This document shows positions 1 through 5,248 of a DNA stretch of 6,301 nucleotides, piece after piece (positions within the stretch are counted from its first letter, which is position 1; each line of letters starts with the position of its first letter). The position numbers were made by a program, and so were the translations under genes. The notes beneath the pieces were generated by a model. It saw only the letters and a program-made list of their open reading frames with translations, ran no database searches and was not told the origin of the DNA. The stretch comes from CANIZL01 sp043788645 (lineage in GTDB: Bacteria > Verrucomicrobiota > Verrucomicrobiia > Limisphaerales > UBA9464), in contig JAYVTS010000195.1 in assembly GCA_043788645.1 (NCBI GenBank), positions 1 to 6,301 on the forward strand. Reading direction: 5' to 3'.

Positions 1-339
1 CCCTTCAAACCCGCCCATCGGAGCCGTTCCCAGAGCAATTTCCCCAAGTTTCGCCCCCAGCGGGCACTCTGTCGCCGGGCTTATGAAATATCCGGGCTAA
101 CACCGTTTTGCACAGGTGCCTTGAACGATTTCAGGTGGCGGGTTACCCGCTGAGTATCGACAAGGTCATGGCTGTTCTTCCAGTTGGAGGCGTTCTTCCG
201 CCAGCGGTTCGCCTGCGACCAGCCGTTGCACGCGCTGGTCGTGGACCGCGACAAGGCGCCGCCGCAACTGGTCTTGCAGCGCGGTGTCGAGTTGACGACA
301 CCGGTGGCCGGCGTGTGGTCTTTTGGGCAATCAACCGAC
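1..339. other. Upstream region without a supportable gene
   Basis: No convincing gene is seen in this 339-base stretch. The plus frame of the downstream gene is open from the TGA at 151-153 onward, but the residues it would add before position 340 do not resemble any domain and sit in front of a clear signal peptide. A minus-strand frame (81-341, 86 codons) is open but I recognise nothing in it. The seven-base string CCGGGCT occurs at 75-81 and again at 92-98. No strong promoter was recognised. Confidence 0.5.
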
Positions 340-2760
340 ATGGTCGAACTGAGGCGCAGCCTTCATCGGTGGTCCAGACTCGCCAGTAATATCCTGGCGG
401 CGGTGGTGTCGTGGGCGGCGGCGGCCGGGACCGTGGCGCCGGAGTCGGTGGGCTATTACGAAAAGATCAAACCGCTCTTCGCCGTGCATTGCTACAAGTG
501 CCATGACGCGGAGACGCACAAGGGCGGGTTGCAATTGGAGACGCGATCCCAAACGCTCAAGGGCGGGAAGTCAGGCGATCCAGCCCTCGTTCCGGGCGCC
601 AGTGCGCGCAGCGGGTTGGTGCGGCGAATCACTTCCACTGATCCTGAAGAACAGATGCCACCGAAGGGGCTGCGACTCGCCCCGGACGAGGTCGCGCGCA
701 TCAAACAATGGATTGACGAGGGTGCGAAGTGGCCGGAGCGCGATGACTATTGGGCCTTCCAGCCGCCGGCCACACCGCCGTTGCCCGTCGGCGAAGCGGC
801 GCATCCCATTGACCGCTTCCTCGAGGCGAAGCTAGCGTCGGTTAAGATCAAACCGATCCCGCCGGCCGATGCGCGCACCTTGATGCGTCGGGCTTACTTC
901 GATCTTCTGGGCGTTCCGCCAACACCGGAAGAGGCGAAAGCGTTTCTCGACGAGTGCCGTGACGGTTCGTCATTCATCATTCGAAAATCGTCATTTGCCA
1001 GGCTGGTGGACCGTCTGCTCGCCGACCCACGCTACGGCGAACGCTGGGCGCGACACTGGTTGGATCTCGCGCGCTACGGCGAGAGCGACGGCTACGAGGA
1101 TGACAAGGTGCGCCCACATGCGTGGCGTTACCGCGACTACGTGATCCGTTCGCTGAACGCGGACAAACCCTACGACCGTTTCGTGCAAGAGCAGATCGCG
1201 GGCGACGAGTTGTGGCCGGACGCTCCGGACGCGTGGATTGCCACCGGCTTCGCGCGGCTTGGTTCATGGGATGGCATGTCCAAGGAGCCGGAGAAACAGC
1301 GACAGGATTTTCTGAACGATGCCACCGACGCGGTGGGCGCGGTGTTTCTCGGGGTCACGCTCGGTTGCGCGCGCTGCCACGATCACAAATACGACATCAT
1401 CCGGCAGAAGGACTATTACCAGATGCAGGCGTTCTTCGCGGGCACGAAACGCGAAACGCGCGAGTTGAAACGCGCGCTGCCCGAACCGGAGTTCGTCACC
1501 GTCGCCTTCCAAGCCGATAATGCCGAACTCACCCGGCTCAAAGGTGAGCGCGATGAGTTACTCCAGGTGTCACGCGAGACGTTGGAGAAAGAACGCGAGG
1601 GCCAGCCGGAAAAGAAGAAGAAGGTTGAGGACGAGGCGGTGAAGAAGCGCGTGGAGAAGGATTCTCCGGGGCGACTGGGAAAACTGGATGACGCCATCAA
1701 GGCGCTTCAACCGCGCGTGCGCCTCCACGAACCGCAGGTCGAGGTGGTCGCGCGCGGCGATGGTTCGCGCCCCATTCACCTGCTCAAAGGCGGCGAACTG
1801 AGCCGCCCCGGCGAGGAGGTCGCGCCCGGTTTCGTCGAGGCGATGGTGCCGCTTCACGATTCCAAAGCGTCCGAACCCAGCCGAGCCGCACTCGCCCATT
1901 GGCTCACGTCGCCCGACCATCCTCTGACCTCGCGTGTGCTCGTGAATCGTCTTTGGCAGCATCACTTCGGTGTGGGCCTCGTGGCCACACCGTCCGATTT
2001 CGGCCGGAACGGGAAACGTCCGACGCATCCGGAGCTGCTCGACTGGCTGGCACGGGAATTCGCGAAGGACGGATACAGCCTGAAGAGAATGCACCGGCTG
2101 ATGATGACTTCGGCGGCGTATCGACGAGCGTCCGCGAACGACCCTGGAGCCTTCGCCAAAGACCCGGAGAACAAACTCCTCTGGCGCGTTAACCGGCGCC
2201 GGCTCGAGGGCGAAGCCATCCGCGACACCATTCTCGCCGTGAGCGGGCGGCTGAATCCCGCGATGGGCGGTCCCGGTATCTATGCCCGGCTACCGCAGGG
2301 TGTGAACGTCGAGTTCCCGAACAACGACAAGGAACTGAGTTGGGGCAGCGTGACTGACGACGACAACCGCCGTCGGAGCATTTATCTCTTCCAGCGCCGC
2401 TCGCTCACGTTCCCGCTGATGGATGTCTTCGATGGCGCGCCGATGAACCAATCGTGCGCCGCGCGTCCCCAGACCACTGTCGCCCCACAAGCCCTCGCCC
2501 TCTTCAACGGTGAGTTTGCCCGCGAAGCCGCCGTCCACTTTGCCACGCGCCTGAAGCACGAAGCCGGTGATGATCCGACGAAACAGATCGAACGCGCCTT
2601 CCAGCTCGCCTTCAATCGTGCGCCCGGGGAAGTCGAGAGAGTCACGGCCGTGAATTTCCTTCGCGAGCAAACTGCGATCCGCAACGCCGACACCGCCGCG
2701 GCCCTCGCTGATTTCTGCCACGTTCTGCTCAACAGCAACGAACTGATTTACGCGGATTGA
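340..2760 (+). CDS. Secreted PSCyt1-PSCyt2-PSD1 (DUF1549/DUF1553) cytochrome-type protein
   Basis: The 806-residue product is a planctomycete/verrucomicrobial cytochrome-type protein, probably exported to the periplasm. Its biochemical role is not established; such genes often sit near sulfatase and polysaccharide-degradation genes. The ATG at 340 is preferred because it gives a signal peptide at once: Arg/His-rich residues 1-14, a hydrophobic Ala/Val stretch near 15-30, and possible cleavage around AAAGTVA. PSCyt1 follows (about 37-130) with heme motif CYKCH at 51-55 and MPP near 106, a candidate axial Met. PSCyt2/DUF1549 (about 150-375) carries RYGERWARHWLDLARYGESDGYE and a second motif CARCH at 343-347, normal for this domain. 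A charged Lys/Glu-rich probable coiled coil lies at 397-458. PSD1/DUF1553 runs from about 515 to the end, with NRLWQHHFG and SDFG..GKRPTHPELLDWLA. No clear Shine-Dalgarno site precedes the start. A TTG at 184 in the same frame could extend it but adds nothing recognisable. The usual DUF1501 partner gene is absent downstream. A seven-residue insertion sits near 216-222. Confidence 0.95.
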   Translation: MVELRRSLHRWSRLASNILAAVVSWAAAAGTVAPESVGYYEKIKPLFAVHCYKCHDAETHKGGLQLETRSQTLKGGKSGDPALVPGASARSGLVRRITSTDPEEQMPPKGLRLAPDEVARIKQWIDEGAKWPERDDYWAFQPPATPPLPVGEAAHPIDRFLEAKLASVKIKPIPPADARTLMRRAYFDLLGVPPTPEEAKAFLDECRDGSSFIIRKSSFARLVDRLLADPRYGERWARHWLDLARYGESDGYEDDKVRPHAWRYRDYVIRSLNADKPYDRFVQEQIAGDELWPDAPDAWIATGFARLGSWDGMSKEPEKQRQDFLNDATDAVGAVFLGVTLGCARCHDHKYDIIRQKDYYQMQAFFAGTKRETRELKRALPEPEFVTVAFQADNAELTRLKGERDELLQVSRETLEKEREGQPEKKKKVEDEAVKKRVEKDSPGRLGKLDDAIKALQPRVRLHEPQVEVVARGDGSRPIHLLKGGELSRPGEEVAPGFVEAMVPLHDSKASEPSRAALAHWLTSPDHPLTSRVLVNRLWQHHFGVGLVATPSDFGRNGKRPTHPELLDWLAREFAKDGYSLKRMHRLMMTSAAYRRASANDPGAFAKDPENKLLWRVNRRRLEGEAIRDTILAVSGRLNPAMGGPGIYARLPQGVNVEFPNNDKELSWGSVTDDDNRRRSIYLFQRRSLTFPLMDVFDGAPMNQSCAARPQTTVAPQALALFNGEFAREAAVHFATRLKHEAGDDPTKQIERAFQLAFNRAPGEVERVTAVNFLREQTAIRNADTAAALADFCHVLLNSNELIYAD
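967..995 (+). repeat. 8-bp direct repeat bounding a 21-bp in-frame insertion
   Basis: TCGTCATT occurs at 967-974 and again at 988-995, so 21 bases from one repeat start to the next can be removed without changing the frame. In protein this is SSF-IIRK-SSF. Without it the text would read DGSSFARLVDRLLADPRYGE, which is the normal spacing for the PSCyt2 domain. The segment is AT-richer than its surroundings. Seen directly: the repeat and its length. Inferred: that it is an insertion or slippage product. Confidence 0.6.
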
Positions 2761-2784
2761 ACACCGGATTCCATCTCGCCAATA

Positions 2785-2892
2785 ATGGCGACCCGCTGGG
2801 CCGTCTGGGACAGTCGCTGCCTGCCCGCGAAACGCCTCGCCATTGCCGGGTTGAATGCCATTGAAACCTTGCGACCATTGATCGGCTTATGA
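2785..2892 (+). CDS. Possible 35-aa small ORF, first of an ATGA-linked chain
   Basis: This short frame (MATRWAVWDSRC...LRPLIGL) begins 24 bases after the stop of the cytochrome-type gene and in the same frame. Its TGA overlaps the ATG of the next small gene as ATGA. The overlap is the only argument for it being real; I do not recognise the product and see no clear ribosome binding site. It could equally be a remnant of the tail of a longer lost gene, or chance. Confidence 0.25.
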   Translation: MATRWAVWDSRCLPAKRLAIAGLNAIETLRPLIGL

Positions 2893-3056
2893 AAACCAAC
2901 GGACCCGCCCGCAAAACCGCCAAAGCCCCGGCCTTCGTCCTGCGCGCAGAACGCGCCCGGCGCCGCCCCGCCAAAAACATCCAGGCCCGGAACCGCGCCC
3001 TCAAACTCCCGCTGATCGTCTGGCAGGACGGCAAAGTGGTGGAGAAACCGGCATGA
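2889..3056 (+). CDS. Small basic conserved-type hypothetical protein (55 aa)
   Basis: The product is 55 residues, very rich in Ala, Arg and Lys, and ends with PLIVWQDGKVVEKPA. Small proteins ending in a VW-(K/Q)-DGKVV-P type tail are, from memory, common hypothetical proteins in Verrucomicrobia and other bacteria, often encoded just ahead of another short gene. The stop overlaps the next ATG as ATGA (3053-3056), which suggests translational coupling. The ATG also overlaps the stop of a preceding 35-codon frame. There is no signal peptide or membrane segment. Its function is unknown; the two-gene arrangement resembles a toxin-antitoxin layout, but nothing in the sequence proves that. Confidence 0.55.
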   Translation: MKTNGPARKTAKAPAFVLRAERARRRPAKNIQARNRALKLPLIVWQDGKVVEKPA

Positions 3057-3171
3057 AGCCCGAGGACATCCGCAAATACGCCACCGCCGGCAGGCCGTCC
3101 CGTCCCCAGTCCCCATGGCCCCCCCTCTCCCATGTGGCATTCAGAAGCAGGTTGACGTCGGTGACGATCAT
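3001..3171 (-). pseudogene. vapC-like PIN toxin gene, truncated after about 13 codons
   Basis: The frame starts at 3171 with ATGATC, whose ATGA overlaps the stop of the vapB-like gene, the standard vapBC arrangement. The first residues MIVTDVNLLLNA are a textbook PIN-domain N-terminus with the first metal-binding Asp at position 5. After about codon 13 the similarity ends and the frame runs into transposase scrap (GDWGRDGLPAVA) and then antisense of the small plus-strand genes, stopping at 3001-3003 after 56 residues. The conserved Glu and later Asp residues of the PIN active site are missing, so no active toxin is expected. Only about 3130-3171 is genuine vapC. Confidence 0.75.
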
Positions 3172-3229
3172 CGGCCGACCACCGTCCGGAGAGTGGATTC
3201 ATCCTCCAGCTCCGGCGCGAGCCGGTTGA
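3053..3229 (+). pseudogene. Truncated small gene, partner of the 55-aa ORF
   Basis: The frame opens with MKPEDIRKYA, a plausible genuine N-terminus directly coupled by an ATGA overlap to the 55-aa gene. From codon 11 it turns into Pro/Arg-rich text (TAGRPSRPQSPWPPL) that is the antisense of transposase and vapC/vapB DNA on the other strand. The change falls at about 3080-3083, where transposase-like sequence begins. I infer that the original partner gene was cut here and that the remaining 48 codons to the TGA at 3227-3229 are read-through, not a natural protein. The identity of the original gene is unknown. Confidence 0.45.
3080..3116 (-). mobile_element. 37-bp scrap of REP-associated Y1 transposase
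   Basis: Read on the minus strand, this piece begins ATGGGGACTGGGG and encodes GDWGRDGLPAVA. The same text (GDWGRDGVLAVA) lies in the larger transposase copy from 5733 onward. By hand alignment 33 of 38 bases match. It lies exactly between the broken vapC-like gene and the broken MKPEDIRKYA gene, so it looks like the last trace of a third copy of the element whose insertion or deletion destroyed both genes. Because it is short and GC-rich, chance similarity cannot be fully excluded. Confidence 0.55.
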
Positions 3230-3431
3230 GCTTGTGGGGATCCATGCCCGGCGCAAAGCCGCCCGCGTGGGTTTTCACCGTGAACCGGACGCGTTTCCGT
3301 GTTTCTCCCGCCAGGCCAAGTCCCGCCCGCAGCGCCTCATTGACCACTCTCTTCAAGGGCACTTTGCGGGCCCTCATGGCGGTCTTGAGCGTCCGGGCCA
3401 CATCGGCATCCAAGGTGAGTGTGGTACGCAC
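3168..3431 (-). CDS. VapB-type antitoxin (orphan)
   Basis: The 87-residue protein starts with MRTTLTLDADVARTL and continues KVPLKRVVNEALRAGL, the pattern of ribbon-helix-helix antitoxins that begin M-R-T-T-L-T-L-D and bind operator DNA through the N-terminal strand. The C-terminal half (FAPGMDPHKLNRLAPELEDES) matches the usual toxin-binding region that follows an F-x-PG-D motif in this family. The start codon is GTG at 3431-3429. The stop overlaps the start of a vapC-like frame by four bases, but that toxin is broken, so the antitoxin is an orphan. It may still regulate its own promoter or buffer related VapC toxins such as the one encoded at 3989-4426; this is inference. Confidence 0.8.
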   Translation of the reverse strand: MRTTLTLDADVARTLKTAMRARKVPLKRVVNEALRAGLGLAGETRKRVRFTVKTHAGGFAPGMDPHKLNRLAPELEDESTLRTVVGR

Positions 3432-3456
3432 AATCGGAGCCTGATGCCTTCGAAAA

Positions 3457-3474
3457 TTGATGTCAACGCATCAA
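3457..3474. promoter_or_regulatory. Inverted repeat upstream of the vapB-like gene, possible operator
   Basis: TTGATG at 3457-3462 and CATCAA at 3469-3474 form a perfect 6-bp dyad with a 6-base spacer, about 26-43 bases upstream of the GTG start on the minus strand. Within it the minus strand reads TTGACA, a possible -35 element, but I do not see a good -10. RHH antitoxins commonly autoregulate by binding such dyads, so this is a candidate operator. The short arms make chance possible. Confidence 0.35.
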
Positions 3475-3518
3475 CACAATGCCAGCGAGACCGCGTCGAC
3501 CGAATAGGTCGGAGGACG

Positions 3519-3546
3519 CAATTGGGTCAGATATATCTAGTTGACA
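3519..3546 (+). repeat. Left terminal inverted repeat, element copy 1
   Basis: The repeat begins CAATTGGGTCAGATATATC and ends TTGACA. It matches the reverse complement of the right end of copy 2 (5922-5949) at 25 of 28 positions and its own right end at 23 of 28. The terminal TTGACA, conserved in both copies, followed 17 bases later by TGGATT, might serve as a weak promoter for the transposase frame. Confidence 0.75.
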
Positions 3547-3575
3547 CTTTAGGCCTTTTGTGGTGGATTTGAGGC

Positions 3576-3825
3576 ATGGCAAGACCGTTGCGGATCAATC
3601 TTGCGGGCGGCTGGTACCACGTTAGGGGACTGGGGTCGCGACGGCCTGCTGGCCGTGGCGACCCGGCATTTGGGCTGGCGCCTGGCGGAGGTGGTCCGGG
3701 AGGAACCCCGGATCAGCTACGCCGCGGCAGCGCAGGGCATCCGGCGATTCTGGCTGAGAGCTCCCGACGACTCGAAAATGGAGCCCTACGTCAAAGCATT
3801 TCGGTCCAAACTGTCAAAGCGATAG
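3576..3825 (+). pseudogene. REP-associated tyrosine transposase, internal deletion
   Basis: The frame starts MARPLRINLAGGWYHV, the typical N-terminus of Y1/REP-associated transposases (HUH nucleases related to IS200/IS605 TnpA). After codon 16 it jumps across a 437-base deletion at 3622-3625 and continues, in a different frame, with GDWGRDGLLAVATRHLGWRL...YAAAAQGIRRFW to a TAG at 3823-3825. The catalytic HUH motif and tyrosine regions are entirely gone, and 437 is not a multiple of three, so the two halves are out of frame. No active enzyme can be made. The C-terminal part has no internal stop, which suggests that the deletion is fairly recent. Confidence 0.85.
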
Positions 3826-3839
3826 ATCTGACCCCATTG
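3812..3839 (-). repeat. Right terminal inverted repeat, element copy 1
   Basis: Read on the minus strand it begins CAATGGGGTCAGATCTATC and ends TTTGACA, matching the left end of the same copy at 23 of 28 positions. The transposase remnant stops in this repeat. Confidence 0.7.
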
Positions 3840-3992
3840 CCCTCTCTCCGCACCATCGCATCCATCTTGATGAGCGGCGGCCAAGGGCGCTTGAAACCTT
3901 CGCCCGGGATTTTCCTCGTCGCGTCGATGCCTAGTATGCTGCCGCTTGGCGATTTCGCTCGTCACGTGGTCCAGCACGTCGGACGGCTTCAT
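3840..3992 (-). pseudogene. UbiD-family decarboxylase C-terminal remnant (copy A)
   Basis: From 3992 the minus strand reads MKPSDVLDHVTSEIAK, then, after a one-base shift near 3944, GSILGIDATRKIPGEGFK followed by RPWPPLIKMDAMVRRE. This parallels the conserved tail of UbiD decarboxylases, for example the GSKMGLDATNKWPGE region of E. coli UbiD, preceded by the usual D-x-x-S-P-like segment. UbiD enzymes use prenylated FMN to decarboxylate aromatic or alpha,beta-unsaturated acids. Only about 50 terminal residues remain. The fragment is joined to the end of vapC by an ATGA overlap and is cut on its other side by the transposase element at 3839. A second, diverged tail lies at 4735-4836. Confidence 0.7.
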
Positions 3993-4426
3993 TTTTTCAC
4001 CAGCGGGTTGCGCATCTTGAGTTGCGGAAAGGCCGAGAAGTCGCGATCCGCCGACCAAAGTTCGCTCACCCCGTGGTGGAGACAGAGCGCGGCAATGCGT
4101 GCGTCGTGGATGCGTGGTCCTTTCAATTGTGCCGCAGTCGCAATATTGCGCAGCTTCTCAAAATAACCGTCGCCCTCGCCAATCAAATGGAGATTGCCGC
4201 CAGCATGCCAGGCGTCCACCGCGTCCAACGCGGTCTTAAGTGGCGTGGGCGGCTGGTAAATGTTCAGGTGCGTGACGATGCCAATAAATTCATGCACGCA
4301 AGGCCACGGGATCGCCCATGCCGTAGGATTACGCCGTAATCCGTCCACCAGTTCCCTGGCCGGGACATGGAACTCGCTGTCTTCACGGTGCGAGTAGATC
4401 AGTAGATTCGTATCAACTGCGATCAT
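3989..4426 (-). CDS. vapC: VapC-type PIN-domain ribonuclease toxin
   Basis: The 145-residue protein is a full-length PIN toxin, a Mg2+-dependent ribonuclease that in known VapCs cleaves tRNA or rRNA and is held inactive by VapB. Acidic active-site residues are all in place: D5 in MIAVDTNLLIY, E46 in CVHEFIG, D108 in RIHDARIAAL, and D127 (with D129) in WSADRDF. The C-terminus FPQLKMRNPLVKK is a normal ending for the family. It starts with ATG at 4426-4424, overlapping the antitoxin stop by four bases. Its own stop overlaps an ATG that opens a ubiD remnant. No frameshift or missing key residue is seen. RNA target unknown. Confidence 0.92.
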   Translation of the reverse strand: MIAVDTNLLIYSHREDSEFHVPARELVDGLRRNPTAWAIPWPCVHEFIGIVTHLNIYQPPTPLKTALDAVDAWHAGGNLHLIGEGDGYFEKLRNIATAAQLKGPRIHDARIAALCLHHGVSELWSADRDFSAFPQLKMRNPLVKK

Positions 4427-4671
4427 GCCCCGCGCCCCCGGTAGAATTCATCGCGGATTTGTTGCCAGCTTGCGTTTTTGAACTCGGGCGACAGTCCTTT
4501 TCCCCGAACCGTGACCAATGGCGGAAGTCGCCCAGGGTGGTTTAGGTGCTTGCCGGAAATGACCAGGCGGAGGCCCGCTTCGGTCAGGGCGCGGAAGGAG
4601 GTCTTTTCCTTTCGGGCAAGACGTTGTGCCCGCTCAAAAAGATCGTCGGCGATTTCAATGGTTGTTTTCAT
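4423..4671 (-). CDS. vapB: VapB-type antitoxin
   Basis: The 82-residue protein begins MKTTIEIADDLFERAQRLA, a short beta strand then helix typical of type II antitoxins of the VapB/DUF2191 kind. It has a Pro-rich middle (HPGRLPPLVTVRGKG) and a C-terminal toxin-binding helix (ASWQQIRDEFYRGRGA). The ATG at 4671-4669 was chosen because it matches the family N-terminus; the frame is open to 4812, but those 47 extra codons overlap a ubiD remnant read in another frame plus spacer. The gene overlaps vapC by four bases and must be co-translated with it. A short leader with no strong Shine-Dalgarno (GGGTCACC about 5-12 bases upstream) precedes it. Autoregulation by the VapBC complex is expected from the family, but I found no convincing operator. 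Confidence 0.88.
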   Translation of the reverse strand: MKTTIEIADDLFERAQRLARKEKTSFRALTEAGLRLVISGKHLNHPGRLPPLVTVRGKGLSPEFKNASWQQIRDEFYRGRGA

Positions 4672-4734
4672 AATATGGTGACCCATACTCGCATGGACGG
4701 CCACCCATATCAAGTAATGTTCTCGAATAGAGTG

Positions 4735-4836
4735 TTTATTTTCTTTTCGCACGCTTTCATCCATCTTGATGAGAAGCGGCCAGGGACGTTTAAGATCTTC
4801 ACCCGGGAGCATCTTCGTCGCGTCAATGCCGAGTTA
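4735..4836 (-). pseudogene. UbiD-family decarboxylase C-terminal remnant (copy B)
   Basis: From 4833 the minus strand encodes LGIDATKMLPGEDLKRPWPL followed by LIKMDESVRKEN, the same UbiD tail as at 3840-3992. Over the shared 73 bases ending at the GID codons, about 60 match by hand count (roughly 82%), so this is not a recent duplicate. It begins abruptly next to the tail of an IS91-type transposase (junction about 4834-4840) and ends about 65 bases before vapB. It is fused in another frame to that transposase reading frame. The fragment cannot encode an enzyme. Confidence 0.65.
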
Positions 4837-5191
4837 CTGATAGGAATTTGGTTCTGGTTCTGGACGCTCCGCAGAAAGAGAGATTTGCTTTCTCGGTTTA
4901 ACCAGAGATTGAGATGGCGGAGGATTTTCTCAACCACCTCGGGGTGGTCGATGAAAGCGATCACCCGCATCTGCTTCTGACAAGCCGGACATTGCAGCGG
5001 GTCAACATGCCACGCCTGGCGAATCCGGTCGCGCCATTTCCGGGAAGGTAGCTTGATGGGCGGTGGCGGTGAACCAGGAGGCAGGGATTTGAGTTCAGAA
5101 AATTGAGATTTGAGGTGTCCGCCGGAACCGCGGTTGCCCGTGCCCTTTCGAGCACAGCCACGCATCTTGTTGGAATAGAGCCCGTTAGAGG
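4837..5191 (-). pseudogene. IS91-family transposase, C-terminal fragment
   Basis: The minus strand reads NGLYSNKMRG, a Pro-rich linker, then RDRIRQAWHVDPLQCPACQK, QMRVIAFIDHPEVVEKILRH and LNLW. IS91-family (Y2 HUH, rolling-circle) transposases end in exactly this order: an R-Y-Y-G-x-Y-S-N segment, a V-(D)-P-L-x-C-P-x-C zinc-type motif, an I-A-F-I-x-x-P segment, and a helix ending H-L-x-L-W. The N-terminal catalytic part with the two tyrosines is missing. The upstream side is cut at about 5192 by the left end of the Y1 transposase element; the downstream side runs into a ubiD remnant near 4836. Residues after HLNLW (to NQIPIS) may be a variable tail. No IS91 origin or terminus sequence was identified. 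Confidence 0.8.
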
Positions 5192-5219
5192 AAACTGTGT
5201 CAGATCTGTCTAGTTGACA
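5192..5219 (+). repeat. Left terminal inverted repeat, element copy 2
   Basis: Shares GTCAG, the ATC/GTC core and the exact inner string TCTAGTTGACA with the left end of copy 1 (23 of 28 identical), but the outermost bases (AAACTGTG) have diverged from CAATTGGG. Confidence 0.65.
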
Positions 5220-5248
5220 ATTTAGGCCTTTTGCGATGGATTTGAGGT

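Larger units (their letters stand above)
3519..3839 (+). mobile_element. Internally deleted (MITE-like) copy of REP-associated Y1 transposase element
   Basis: This 321-bp element has imperfect 28-bp terminal inverted repeats (3519-3546 and 3812-3839). It aligns end to end with the element at 5192-5949 with about 93% identity by hand count. Relative to that copy it lacks 437 bases: positions 3622 and 3625 here match 5295 and 5735 there, with two junction bases between. The two lengths differ by exactly 437, so I find no other indel. Shared sequence continues a little past the right end (ATTGCCCTCTC in both), so the true boundary may be several bases further out. It lies between the vapB-like promoter region and a ubiD remnant. 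No target-site duplication was identified. Confidence 0.8.

Noticed and set aside
184..339. N-terminal extension of the cytochrome-type gene from a TTG codon at 184
   Set aside because: The extension has no recognisable domain and would bury the signal peptide that starts at the ATG at 340.
81..341. 86-codon minus-strand frame
   Set aside because: No family resemblance could be recognised in it and it has no supporting signals; left as unassigned.
1570..2094. 174-codon minus-strand frame inside the cytochrome-type gene
   Set aside because: It lies wholly antisense to a strongly conserved coding region and shows no family motif; an expected shadow in GC-rich DNA.
2729..3256. 175-codon and nested 130-codon minus-strand frames
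   Set aside because: They run across several unrelated pieces (small plus-strand genes, transposase scrap, vapC start) in frames that differ from the recognisable VapC start.
3234..3572. 112-codon plus-strand frame
   Set aside because: Antisense to the vapB-like gene and then extends into the left end of the transposase element; no motif.
4672..4812. Extension of vapB to a 129-residue protein
   Set aside because: The extra part is ubiD tail text plus spacer; MKTTIEIADD at 4671 is the family-typical start.
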